A stretch of 64,000 nucleotides of DNA from Bradyrhizobium sp. sGM-13 (GCF_018398875.1 NZ_JAGWDK010000016.1:1-64000), one strand, 5' to 3'; positions 8,699 through 16,706 are shown, counted from the first letter of the stretch. Notes: generated by a model from the letters alone, not told the origin. Made by a program: numbers and translations.

Positions 8699-8908
8699 CT
8701 ACAGCGTTACCTGCTTGTCGCCGCATTGCTTGCAGGCGTATTTGACGCGGGTCGCGCCCTTCTCGGCCTGGACGCGGTTCGGCGCGCCGCATTTGCCGCA
8801 AACCGCCTCGATCCTGGTGTTGCCCTGCTTGATGACGAGGGCCTTCTTTTCCATCGTCTCGCGGATCAGCCGCTCTGCCTCTTCACGCATCGCTTGCTTC
8901 GACATCAT
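8699..8908 (-). CDS. small zinc-ribbon protein
   Basis: 69 aa. An N-terminal charged helix is followed by two CxxC knuckles: CGKC at 37-40 and CKQC at 59-62, the pattern of a four-cysteine zinc ribbon. AGGGCAGG precedes the start. Size and layout fit a small nucleic-acid or protein-binding adaptor; no more specific function can be assigned. The 3' end abuts a type D repeat. Confidence 0.7.
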   Translation of the reverse strand: MMSKQAMREEAERLIRETMEKKALVIKQGNTRIEAVCGKCGAPNRVQAEKGATRVKYACKQCGDKQVTL

Positions 8909-9013
8909 CCTGCCCTGTCATGAACCGCTACGGGGCGCGGTCTTATCACAGTCAAAACCCATTTCGTAGGTCGGGCGCGAAAAATCGTAAGACAAAAATT
9001 GCGTGACCGAACG

Positions 9014-10228
9014 TCAGACTGTTTCCGGCGTCAGCGACAGCAGGCGCCGCACCAAAGCGAGCGCGGTTTCGGTAGCCGGATCGGCCGAGATGACGGGAAC
9101 CGCCAGCGCAATGACGTCGAGCGGATCGTGCGACAGGACGATGAGGTGCGTCGCGCTGTTCGCCTTCATCAGTGACATGACGCGCTCGACGGCGGGATCG
9201 GCTGCAACAAGCCCCCATGGCGCGTCGGGGCGGCGCAGCACCCGCCGGTTCGACAGGAAATCGCGCAGCAGCGCAGGATCGTAGGCCGCAAGTTCGCTCT
9301 CCCGATAACGCCGGGCACTCTCGAAGATCGGATGATGCGCGAGTTCCGCGATCAGCGCGTCGCGCGTTCTGGCTGGCGAGGCCGCGACGGAGTTGAGAAC
9401 ACCGGGCACCTGGGATTCGAAGTGGGCGCGCAGCGCGTCCACCATCAGCCCGATGGTGAGAACGCCCGCGATCGCAATCGCGCAAAATCGCATGACCTGC
9501 GCCGCATCGGCGTCCGGTGCGACAAACGCCGCGGCAATACCGAGAAGCGCCGAACTCGATAGCCGCAGTGCCGTCATCATCAACGCCTGACGCTGCGTCG
9601 CCGCGCCGTGTTCCGCGATCAGGATCGCGGTAACGACGAGCAGCGCGCCCAATGCCCCGAGCCTGACCGGGATACCCGGAAACAGCACCCTGAAATCGGT
9701 GACGATGAAAGGGATGACCAGGATGGCGCCGACGGCGAGACGGCCGACGATGCGATTCTCGGACGCTATCAGCATTCCTCGGTCGCGGGTTGCCAGCAGC
9801 CAGGCACAGATGGCGAAGCCACCAAGCTGGAACAGCACGAGCAGGACGGCGGCAGGCGTGGCGAGGGCCTCCAACCCGGCAGCGCCGGCAAGACCGAGCG
9901 CGATGCCGCCGCCGAGAAGCGCGATCTTGGCCGGGCGCGGGGCATGACGCCGCAGGATACCTTCGGTGACGATCAATGCGCCGAGCGGGATCAGCGCGGC
10001 CGGAATTGCCGACAGGTTGTTGAGCACCGCGCTGCCGCTCCACCACGCGGTGCCACGCACCTGGAACAGCAGCGCGATAATACCGAGCGCGACCAAAAGA
10101 CGCCGTGTCAGCGGGCCCTTGGGATCGCGCCGGTGCAGCGTGATCATGGCGACGCCAAGCCCGATCGCGCCGCAGAGATTGACGATGGAATCGGCGATCA
10201 TGCCAGATGTCATTTCACCCGGTGTCAT
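9014..10228 (-). CDS. multispanning membrane protein of unknown function
   Basis: 404 aa. The first roughly 260 residues are strongly hydrophobic with about seven or eight likely membrane helices; the last 150 are soluble-like with SLMKANSATHLIVLSHDPLDVIALAVPV. The start at 10228 shares ATGA with the stop of the upstream gene, a 4-bp overlap typical of translational coupling. I do not recognise the family. The tight coupling to the GNAT-like protein suggests the two work together, perhaps modifying a membrane-associated substrate (inference). Confidence 0.75.
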   Translation of the reverse strand: MTPGEMTSGMIADSIVNLCGAIGLGVAMITLHRRDPKGPLTRRLLVALGIIALLFQVRGTAWWSGSAVLNNLSAIPAALIPLGALIVTEGILRRHAPRPAKIALLGGGIALGLAGAAGLEALATPAAVLLVLFQLGGFAICAWLLATRDRGMLIASENRIVGRLAVGAILVIPFIVTDFRVLFPGIPVRLGALGALLVVTAILIAEHGAATQRQALMMTALRLSSSALLGIAAAFVAPDADAAQVMRFCAIAIAGVLTIGLMVDALRAHFESQVPGVLNSVAASPARTRDALIAELAHHPIFESARRYRESELAAYDPALLRDFLSNRRVLRRPDAPWGLVAADPAVERVMSLMKANSATHLIVLSHDPLDVIALAVPVISADPATETALALVRRLLSLTPETV

Positions 10229-11265
10229 CGGCCGTTCCCTCGCCAACGCCGCAAGCTGCCGAACGGACGCGTATCGTCGAGCCAGTAAACCACCGGCAGT
10301 ATCAGCCGCTGCAACGCCAGCACGGCGGAGGCCGCGAGCAGCGCCGGCAATGAACCGGCCGGCACATCCCGCTGGACGTAGCGGCGGGCACCGGCGAGGT
10401 CGATGCGGCCGAGCTGAAGGACGTCGTCGCCCCTAGCGTAGTCGAGCTCGCGCGCGCACCAGGCGTTATACTGCTCGTCGCGATGTTTGGGCGCGGCTTC
10501 GAACGTTTTCTTCAGCGCGTCCGATCCGCCGGTATAGGCATTGGTGATGACAAAGCGCGCCTCGTCGAACCCGGCATCCTCACCCACGCCGAACACGGCG
10601 CGATGACGAGACATGATGCCGCGCGCCAGTTGTAGGTGCGCAAAGCTCTGGCGCGAGCCCGGATGCGGCGACGGAAAGACATCCGAAAAGGTCTGGCTGA
10701 CCGTGCCGACGACCGATGGCACCTGGGTGACGTTCGAGATCCATTTCGGACGCAGGCCGTCACGGGCAAACAGAACGAGCGCCGTCAGGCCATACAGCAC
10801 CCAGGAGAGCCCTTGCCCCCGCTCATCCGGATCGACCATCACGAGGCCGAGATGCGTGACCTCCACCGGCTCGCCGTCGAGCTCGACCTTCATGATCGAC
10901 AGCGCGTTGAAGGCAATCGGCCGGCCCGTTGCTTCCTCTGAGATCAGCGTGACGATGGCGCGCGACAGCCGTTCGCGCTCGCCGGAGAAGATGCCGTAGG
11001 TGAGGCTCTCCTTCGGCAGTGTCTTGGCCGCCACGACGCGCAGTTGCGAGACCAACTCGTCGAGTTCAGCTTCGGAAAGCGACAGGCCGGGGGCTTCGAC
11101 AATTCGCGTGACCAGCCGGGTATGGGTGCGCAGGGTGAGATCGATGGTGGGCTGGCGCAGCGCCTTCAGCCAGAAGGCGGCGTAACCGCGCAGCCGGCCG
11201 GCGGTGGACCCGACCTGCATCAGACCGCGACGTATCGCCGAATTATCGCTCCAGAAAGACGCCAT
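10225..11265 (-). CDS. GNAT-like protein of unknown function
   Basis: 346 aa. The centre contains VTHLGLVMVDPDERGQGLS, which resembles the acetyl-CoA-binding Q/RxxGxG/A region of GNAT acyltransferases, within a protein longer than a simple GNAT. The C terminus has a short hydrophobic stretch (LLAASAVLALQRLILPVVYW) that could anchor it to the membrane. Start 11265 is preferred over an ATG five codons upstream because of AGGCGG spacing; this is uncertain. Overlaps the next gene by 4 bp. Substrate unknown. Confidence 0.7.
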   Translation of the reverse strand: MASFWSDNSAIRRGLMQVGSTAGRLRGYAAFWLKALRQPTIDLTLRTHTRLVTRIVEAPGLSLSEAELDELVSQLRVVAAKTLPKESLTYGIFSGERERLSRAIVTLISEEATGRPIAFNALSIMKVELDGEPVEVTHLGLVMVDPDERGQGLSWVLYGLTALVLFARDGLRPKWISNVTQVPSVVGTVSQTFSDVFPSPHPGSRQSFAHLQLARGIMSRHRAVFGVGEDAGFDEARFVITNAYTGGSDALKKTFEAAPKHRDEQYNAWCARELDYARGDDVLQLGRIDLAGARRYVQRDVPAGSLPALLAASAVLALQRLILPVVYWLDDTRPFGSLRRWRGNGR

Positions 11266-11605
11266 GCGATCCGCCTGCACCGGGGCCGGACTTGTGCGCC
11301 CCGCCCGTTAAGGACCCATGATTGCGGCGCATCGCGGTTGCGGCAAGGTAAACGATGTGTTGAACGCTTCGAACGCCCAACATGATATGCAAACGGCGGA
11401 TACCAAAGCATCCGCCGCCTGCCTTCGCCAGTACCACGCCACAGGGTACGATGCCTGAATTCCATTTGTGCGACTGCTTGGGATTTCTGCGCTAGCGCCA
11501 GTTAATGACCTATGAGTTATGCAGTCTTAGGTTGCTGCAGGGTAAACGATGCATTTAGCGGCCGCATTAAATGATCCATGATGGGGAACGGCTGACGTTG
11601 CGGGG
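11266..11605. other. intergenic gap with duplicated 3'-flank hairpin
   Basis: About 340 bp without a gene. Positions 11392-11446 contain an imperfect copy of 12102-12156, the region just downstream of the YiaA/B gene, including the hairpin arms GGCGGAT / ATCCGCC. Nothing else recognisable. Confidence 0.5.
11392..11446. repeat. hairpin-containing repeat, copy 1
   Basis: Roughly 80 percent identical by eye to 12102-12156. Both copies lie downstream of minus-strand small membrane protein genes and contain the same stem-loop without a T-run. Probably a duplicated 3' flank or a Rho-dependent end signal. Confidence 0.5.
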
Positions 11606-12034
11606 TCAGGTCGTCCGGCTGCGACGGTGCGCGAGCAGCGAGCACGCACCTGTATTGAGCGCCCCGATGACTGCAATCGGAATCAGCGTGTGGAGCGGCG
11701 TCATCTGGCCCCCCAGTTGGGCTGCCAAGAAAAGAACGAGACCGACGGCAACGGCCGCCCCGATGATCGCGGTCAAAGGCGCCCTCAAGGAGATAGGCAC
11801 AACCCAAGCCAGAACTCCATCAACGGGGCCGGCGATCGCACATACAACCAGACTGAACAAAAACGCTATCGGGACGCCGTAAAGGTCGGCGACGTACCCC
11901 CGGATCGCAATGGCCACCACTGAAAAGGCTATGAGCACTCCGAGGGCCGGACCCAGCAACACGAACACGAGCGCTCTTCGCAGCGAAGTCGGATGCCGAC
12001 GGCCATCATTATTTTCAGGAGGAGGCACGGACAT
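11606..12034 (-). CDS. small membrane protein, unknown
   Basis: 142 aa with about four hydrophobic helices (FVLLGPALGVLIAFSVVAIA, FLFSLVVCAIAG, LTAIIGAAVAVGLVLFLAAQ, LIPIAVIGALNTGACSLL) and a hydrophilic N terminus of about 20 residues. AAAGGGA lies directly before the ATG, closer than usual. No family recognised. It is the last of three same-strand genes after the pspA locus, so it may belong to an envelope-stress group, although 120 bp separate it from the YiaA/B gene. Confidence 0.65.
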   Translation of the reverse strand: MSVPPPENNDGRRHPTSLRRALVFVLLGPALGVLIAFSVVAIAIRGYVADLYGVPIAFLFSLVVCAIAGPVDGVLAWVVPISLRAPLTAIIGAAVAVGLVLFLAAQLGGQMTPLHTLIPIAVIGALNTGACSLLAHRRSRTT

Positions 12035-12101
12035 TCCCTTTCAGTTTTGCTTTGCCTGGTAGCGAGTTGCTGCTTCTGGTGAGAGCGAAGGCGGACGAGC
12101 G

Positions 12102-12156
12102 AACGGCGGATGCCGAAACATCCGCCGTCGCCCTCGCCAGCACCGCGCCACAGGTC
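12102..12156. repeat. hairpin-containing repeat, copy 2
   Basis: Contains GGCGGATGCC-GAAA-CATCCGCC, a stem-loop just after the stop codon of the YiaA/B gene. Paired with the copy at 11392-11446. No T-run follows on the minus strand. Confidence 0.55.
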
Positions 12157-12430
12157 ACGCGGCTTTGGAAACTTCCATTAGCAGCCGCTCGGCCTTGGCG
12201 TCCTCAATGCGGTTCACCAGCTTGCCGCTCTCGTGCATGTCGCGCACGGTCTTGGTCAGGGTGACGCAGGACTGCACCAGCATCACAATGCCCATTGCGA
12301 GATAGCCCTTGATCCAGAGATCGAGCGGCAGGAAGAACACGCCGACAGCGACCATGAAGGCCGAGGCGGCAAACGAAATGTAGGTGAAGGTAACCCAGGC
12401 ACCGCTGTGGGGTTGGACGTTCTGGTTCAT
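12155..12430 (-). CDS. YiaA/YiaB family inner membrane protein
   Basis: 91 aa. Two membrane helices (FTYISFAASAFMVAVGVFF and GYLAMGIVMLVQSCVTL) separated by a short loop with DLWIKG, then a charged cytoplasmic tail; this matches the two-helix YiaA/B domain. AGGAG precedes the start at good spacing. It lies 43 bp downstream of the broken pspA gene on the same strand, so it was probably co-transcribed with it and controlled by the palindromes at 13176-13248. Function of the family is poorly known; context suggests membrane stress. Confidence 0.8.
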   Translation of the reverse strand: MNQNVQPHSGAWVTFTYISFAASAFMVAVGVFFLPLDLWIKGYLAMGIVMLVQSCVTLTKTVRDMHESGKLVNRIEDAKAERLLMEVSKAA

Positions 12431-12473
12431 GATAATCTCCTGTTGATATGGGTTTAATCGATCGGGTTCAGTT

Positions 12474-13158
12474 TCAGGCAGCTTTTGTGCGTTTGGCGTT
12501 CAACCGCGCGAGCACGTCGTCCGCGGTTGATTTCAGGCGTGGCCCAAAGCCCTGTTCGGCGAGCTTTTCGGCGGTCGCCAGCGGGCCGCTGGCGGCATCG
12601 AGTTCGATCAGGGCGTCGGCGGCGGCCTGGGCCTCGATCTGCCGTTCGCGCAGACGCTTCAGCGTATTCTCCGCTTCCGGCAGCGTGGATTCGTAAGGGC
12701 ATGCGGCTTCGACCCCGCCCCTTCGCAGCGCGCGCACTGCTTCTGACGCGCGACGCGCGGACGCTGTTTGCGTCTGAAATCACACGCATGAAGCGCCAGG
12801 TTGCCAGCCGAGGCGCGGATTACCGAGCTTGATCGCGGCCGTCGCATCGCTCATCGCGGTCGGCCTCGAGATTGGCGATTGCCTGCGCCGCTTCGCGGGC
12901 GAGATCTTCCCTTCCGCCATCAAGCGCGGCGGTGGCGCGGACTTCGAGGTCGGCGATACGGGCGTTGGTGGCGTCGAGACGGCGACCCTCCTGCTGGTCG
13001 CCCGCGATCGCCAGCGCCAGCGAGCGCTTGGAACGTTCGACCGCCGCGGCGGCATCGCGCATCTGCTGATCGAGAATGAGCAGCGCCGCACGGTCTTCCA
13101 GTTCTTCTCCCGCGGCAGCCACACTGCCCCGGAAAAGCGTCAAAACAGTTTTGAACAT
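12474..13158 (-). pseudogene. pspA: pspA/IM30-family gene broken by an internal inversion and a frameshift
   Basis: The first 102 codons (from 13158, after AGGGAGC) encode a normal PspA/IM30 N terminus: MFKTVLTLFRGS, LILDQQMRDAAAAVER and coiled-coil helix to ANLEADRD. The last 85 or so codons, from about 12750 to 12474, encode the expected C-terminal half (ASEAVRALRRGG to KLAEQGFGPRLKSTADD). Between them the minus strand is nonsense, ending at a TAA near 12820. The missing middle is readable on the plus strand at about 12750-12852: RDARTLFASEITRMKRQVA, then after a one-base phase change AEARITELDRGRRIA. So a segment of about 100 bp has been flipped inside the gene and has also suffered a small indel near 12803-12809. 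PspA normally assembles on stressed membranes as oligomers; this copy cannot make an intact protein. Confidence 0.85.
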
Positions 13159-13175
13159 CGGTAGCTCCCTGTGTT

Positions 13176-13248
13176 ATGAGCACTGCTCATGAAAGGGTTG
13201 TAGCAACACCGTGAGCGCTGCTCAAGAATTATTTTGAGCGGCGCTCAA
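13176..13248. promoter_or_regulatory. three palindromic operators between pspA and the TetR gene
   Basis: Three copies of TGAGC-N3-GCTCA: 13177-13189 (within ATGAGC-ACT-GCTCAT), 13212-13224 (N3 = GCT) and 13235-13247 (within TTGAGC-GGC-GCTCAA). Centres are spaced 35 and 23 bp apart. The first is 18 bp upstream of the pspA start and the last 13 bp upstream of the TetR start, so one regulator could repress both directions. The obvious ligand is the adjacent TetR protein (inference). Confidence 0.8.
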
Positions 13249-13260
13249 GATCGGGAAATG

Positions 13261-13899
13261 ATGTCTAAGGCACTGGAAAGACGGGCCAAACTCCGGGAAT
13301 CCCTGATCGAAGCGGCGGAGCGACGGATTGCCGCAGGGGGTCTGGCGGGCCTGAAAACGCGCGATCTGGCGCGGGACATCAGCATCGCCAATGGCGCGGT
13401 CTACAATCTCGTCGAAGACGTGGACGAACTGATCCTGCGCGTGGGGTCGCACACGCTGGCGCGGCTCGACGCCACGCTCACGTCTGCCGAAGCCGAAGGG
13501 CCGCCCTCCCCTCGTGAGACGCTGGTCCGCATCGCGGTCGCCTATTGCGATTTCGCCGCCGAAAATCTCGAACTGTGGCGCGCGCTGTTCGAGCATCGCA
13601 TGGCCCCGGGCAAGCCGGTGCCGGAATGGGCCATCAGCGAACAGATGAATCTATTCCGACACATCTATCAGCCGCTGGCCACGCTGTTTCCAGAACGAAC
13701 GCAGGGCGAACTAGGCGTGACGGCACGCAGTCTTTTTTCGGCCGTGCACGGCATGGTGCTGCTCGGGCTCGAGCAGAAGCTGATCGCGGTGCCGGTCGAA
13801 GCATTGCGAAAGGAGATTGCGACCATCGTGGGTGCGATGATCGATGGGCTCACACTTCCCGTCGTCCCGGGCAAGCGAAGCGCGACCCAGGACCCATAA
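13261..13899 (+). CDS. TetR/AcrR family transcriptional regulator
   Basis: 212 aa. N-terminal helix-turn-helix: LRESLIEAAERRIAAGGLAGLKTRDLARDISIAN is the TetR pattern, with GAVYNLVEDVDELIL as recognition and linker helices; the rest is the all-helical ligand and dimer domain. Start 13261 is chosen over the ATG three bases earlier for spacing to GGGA; an earlier in-frame TTG lies inside the third palindrome. It faces away from the disrupted pspA gene and three palindromic operators sit between, so it likely autoregulates and controls the pspA-yiaAB genes. Its inducer is unknown. Confidence 0.88.
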   Translation: MSKALERRAKLRESLIEAAERRIAAGGLAGLKTRDLARDISIANGAVYNLVEDVDELILRVGSHTLARLDATLTSAEAEGPPSPRETLVRIAVAYCDFAAENLELWRALFEHRMAPGKPVPEWAISEQMNLFRHIYQPLATLFPERTQGELGVTARSLFSAVHGMVLLGLEQKLIAVPVEALRKEIATIVGAMIDGLTLPVVPGKRSATQDP

Positions 13900-13992
13900 C
13901 CACCGATGTCAGACCTGTGGCGCGATGAGGCCACAGCTCGGTCCGTCGCCGGCAGCGTAGGTCCCGGCTCAAGGCCGGGACGACGTGGTGGG
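13860..13992. repeat. intergenic inverted repeat at the TetR 3' end
   Basis: Arms CGTCCCGGGCAAGCGAAGCG (13863-13882) and AAGGCCGGGACGACG (about 13972-13986) form an imperfect palindrome similar in style to the other elements of this window. The left arm overlaps the last codons of the TetR gene (VVPGKRSATQDP), so the protein's tail appears to have been formed by the repeat. Confidence 0.5.
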
Positions 13993-14021
13993 AGTTATGC
14001 CTGCGAACCGTGGTAGGCAAT

Positions 14022-14435
14022 CTACGTCTCGATGATGACGTAGCTATCCTCGACACGGACCGGAAACGTCTCGGCCACGTATGGCCCCTTCTGCAGTTCT
14101 TCGCCGCTTTCGACCGCGACCGGATAGGAGCGCACCTTCACCCGTTTCGGATCGAACCAGGACTGGCCGTTGCGCATGTCGAATTCCCAGCCGTGCCACG
14201 GGCAGCGCAAGAGCTCGCCGACGCGGGAGCGCTGGTAGACGCCGGGTTCCGGCGAGGTCAGCCGCGCGACGCAGGCAGCCTTTTCCAACGGCGCGCCCTC
14301 GTGCGGGCAGCGATTGAGCAGCGCGAAGAACTCGCCATTGACGTGGAATACGACGATGTCGCGGCCCTCGATGCCGAACACCTTGTTGCCGCCGGGCGGG
14401 ATATCGGACGTGCGGGCGACGATGTGGCGGGCCAT
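14022..14435 (-). CDS. Rieske [2Fe-2S] ferredoxin-like protein
   Basis: 137 aa. Rieske ligands are complete: CPHEG (C43, H45) and CPWHGWEF (C78, H81). A single-domain protein of this size usually passes electrons to an oxygenase or acts as a ferredoxin subunit. It starts 16 bp after the amidohydrolase gene on the same strand, with AGGATC as ribosome site, so it is in an operon with the two amidohydrolase genes. No oxygenase alpha subunit is visible nearby, so its partner is unclear. Confidence 0.88.
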   Translation of the reverse strand: MARHIVARTSDIPPGGNKVFGIEGRDIVVFHVNGEFFALLNRCPHEGAPLEKAACVARLTSPEPGVYQRSRVGELLRCPWHGWEFDMRNGQSWFDPKRVKVRSYPVAVESGEELQKGPYVAETFPVRVEDSYVIIET

Positions 14436-14451
14436 GTGATCCTGTCGTTAA

Positions 14452-15564
14452 TTAGAGCTTGTAGAGGGCGCGCGCGTTGCCATTAAAAATCTTGCGGCGC
14501 TCGGTCTCGGTGAGCGGCGTCTTGAACGCATAACGCGGATCATCGAAATCCCAGTGCGGGTAGTCCGACGAGAACAGCAGGCGATCGGCGCCGACCCATT
14601 CGATCAGCGAGCGCAGATGTTTTGCTTCGTCCGGCTCGTCGATCGGCTGCGTCGTGAACCAGAAATGCTCCTTCACATATTCGGACGGACGGCGCTTGAG
14701 ATGCGGCACCTCGCTGCGGAACGCTTCAAAGTGCCGGTCCATGCGCTAGGTGGCAGATGGAATCCAGCCGAAGCCGCCCTCGATGAAGACGATCTTCAAG
14801 TTTGGGAAGCGCTCTGGCACGCCTTCGAGCACGAGGCTCGTGAGCTGCGCGGCCATGGTATGCGCGTTCGACTGGTGTTCCTCGACGTAATACGACGGCC
14901 AGCCGCCGCCGGTCGGCGCATGCCCGCCATAGCCGCCGACATGAATGCCGAGCGGCAGGCCGAGCTCCTGCGCGCGGGCATAGATCGGCCAATAGCGGCG
15001 GCGGCCGAGCGGCTCGTTGGCGCGCGGGCAGACGTTGATCTGCACATAGCGGCCGATTTTCGCGCAGCGCTCGATCTCGGCGATCGCGAACTCTGTGTCG
15101 TCCTGGCCGGCGAGGATCGAAGCCTTCAGCCGTGGATCACGGTCGGACCAAAGGGCGAGTTGCCAGTCGTTGATGGCGCGCTGAATCGCGGCGCCGAATT
15201 CCAGATTCTGCTGCGAGAAGATGAATAGATCGAGCACCTGCAGGATGCCGTACTCGATGTCGAGCGGATCGAGGTGCTGCTTGCGCATGAAATCGAGATC
15301 GGATCCCGGAGGCCCGCCGGTCGGCGGCCAGGCATCGCGGCGCGCGATCAGCGGCGAGGAACGCGGATAGGGCGTGGTGCCGATATAGGGCGTGCGCAGA
15401 TGACTGCCGTAGGTCCGCAAATGCTCCTGCCAGCACTTCGGCATGAATTGTTCGATGTCCGAATGCGCATGAATGCTCGGATGCACGTCGCAATCAATGA
15501 TGCGCAGCCGGCTTTGCGCGGCGGCTTCCTCGCCGAGGATGGGGCGGTCGATGACGTCACTCAT
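14452..15564 (-). pseudogene. amidohydrolase-2 family gene interrupted by in-frame TAG (codon 273)
   Basis: 371 codons in one frame except for TAG at 14746-14748. Before it: metal motif DCDVHP (D24, D26, H28), HVGGYGGH with metal His H208, and FIEGGFGWIPSAT. After it: RMDRHFEAFRSEVP, then LLFSSDYPHWDFDD, which carries the conserved Asp of the barrel's last strand. Family members have Trp at the TAG position (TWR), so TGG became TAG. A product ending at codon 272 lacks the last metal ligand and should be inactive; an ATG two codons after the TAG could restart a C-terminal piece. The start follows GGAGG. The reading frame on both sides is well conserved, so this is a recent nonsense mutation, a readthrough codon, or a sequence error. 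Confidence 0.8.
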
Positions 15565-15595
15565 GCGATCCTCCGTGCGTAGACTCTTTGTTTGA

Positions 15596-15639
15596 GCATG
15601 ATCTTTCGGAAAACCAGTACCCACTTTTCCGGATCATGC
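15596..15639. repeat. short palindromic repeat (type F)
   Basis: GCATGATC and GATCATGC arms, with TTTCGGAAAA and CACTTTTCCG inside, form a 44-bp near-palindrome. It lies between the two amidohydrolase genes and could attenuate or stabilise the transcript. Confidence 0.7.
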
Positions 15640-15644
15640 TGTAT

Positions 15645-16706
15645 TCACGCGGCGAGCTTCAGCCGCGGAAAGGTCTCCAGCGGATTGTCGGCACACATAC
15701 GCGAGACGATGCTATCAGGCAGATGCGGCGGCATCGGATCGTCGCCGTCGAACTGCCAGTGCGGATAATCGGATGCGAACAGGAACATCTTGTCGGAGCC
15801 GATCTGCTCGATGACATCGGCCACGCCGGCCGCATCGGGCGGACCGTCGAACGGCTGCATGGTGACGCGGACATGGTCGCGGATGATTGAAGCCGGCTCG
15901 CGCTCGACCCAGGGCACCTCGACACGGACGCCGCGCTAGGTCTTATTGGCGCGCCACATGAAGGCCGGCAGCCAGCTCACGCCCGACTCCATCAGCACCA
16001 CCTTGAGATCGGGAAACTTGCCGAACACGCCCTCATAGATCAGGCTCAGCACCTGGGCCTGAAACGCCTGCGCTTCGGCCAGATAATATTCGTAGCGATA
16101 GGACGGCCAGCCGATCGAACTCGGCGCCGTGCGATAGGCGCTGCCGGCGTGGATCGCGACTGGAAGTTTGTGTTTTGCGGCCGCTTGCCAGACCGGCCAG
16201 TAGTGCCGGCGTCCGAGCAGCGTTTCGCCCTGCGCCAGCACCAGCACGGAGACGAAGCGATTGTCGCTGGCTCTGCGCTCGATTTCTTCCACCGCCAGAT
16301 CCGGCGCCTGCAAGGGCAACACGATCGAGGCGCTCAGCCTTGAATCCTTCGAAAGCCATTCGGCCGCGGTCCAGTCGTTGATCGCCCTGCAGAAACCGGC
16401 CGCCATGTAGGAATCGAACACCGCCTGTGCGCCGTAGACCACGTTGCAGATCGCATGACTTGAACCGAGCTGGTCGAACGCGCCGCGCTGCACCATCTTG
16501 AGATCGCTGCCCGGCTTGCCATTGGCCGGCCGCCAGTCGGCGCGGCCGGAGAACGGCATGTTGGGGGGATAGGAGTTGAGATCGAGGCCGTCGATGGCGC
16601 GGCTGACGACCTGCTCTTTCCAGTGATCGTCGAGATAGGGCAAGAGCGTGGTGCGGGTGCCGCCCACCGCGGGATGGATGTCGCAGTCGATCCGCGTGGC
16701 CGCCAT
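15645..16706 (-). pseudogene. second amidohydrolase-2 family gene interrupted by in-frame TAG (codon 257)
   Basis: 354 codons in one frame except for TAG at 15936-15938. Upstream part: RIDCDIHPAVGG (D7, D9, H11), VAIHAGSAY, VLMESGVSWLPAFMWRANKT. Downstream part: RGVRVEVPWVEREPASII, then FLFASDYPHWQFDGDD with the final metal Asp. Homologous sequences read KTWRG here, so TGG became TAG. The nonanucleotide ACC-TAG-CGC is identical to the one in the next gene, although the affected Trp is six alignment positions further on. The gene starts the operon, divergent from the FAD dehydrogenase at 16947. The paired paralogues probably form a hetero-oligomer or act on related substrates (inference). Confidence 0.8.

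Noticed and set aside
12740..12860. phase-variable switch flipping the pspA middle
   Set aside because: No long inverted repeats or invertase gene flank the segment, and a one-base phase change inside means flipping would not restore the gene. Decay is more likely, though junction PCR would settle it.
14746..15938. TAG reassigned genome-wide (for example to pyrrolysine)
   Set aside because: TAG ends several ordinary genes in this window (8552, 18659, 19196) and no pyl genes are visible; a general reassignment is unlikely.
14743..15941. systematic sequencing error at every GCGCCAGGT site
   Set aside because: The same 9-mer is intact as GCGCCAGGT at 12793-12801, so not every copy is changed; an artefact limited to some sites is still possible.
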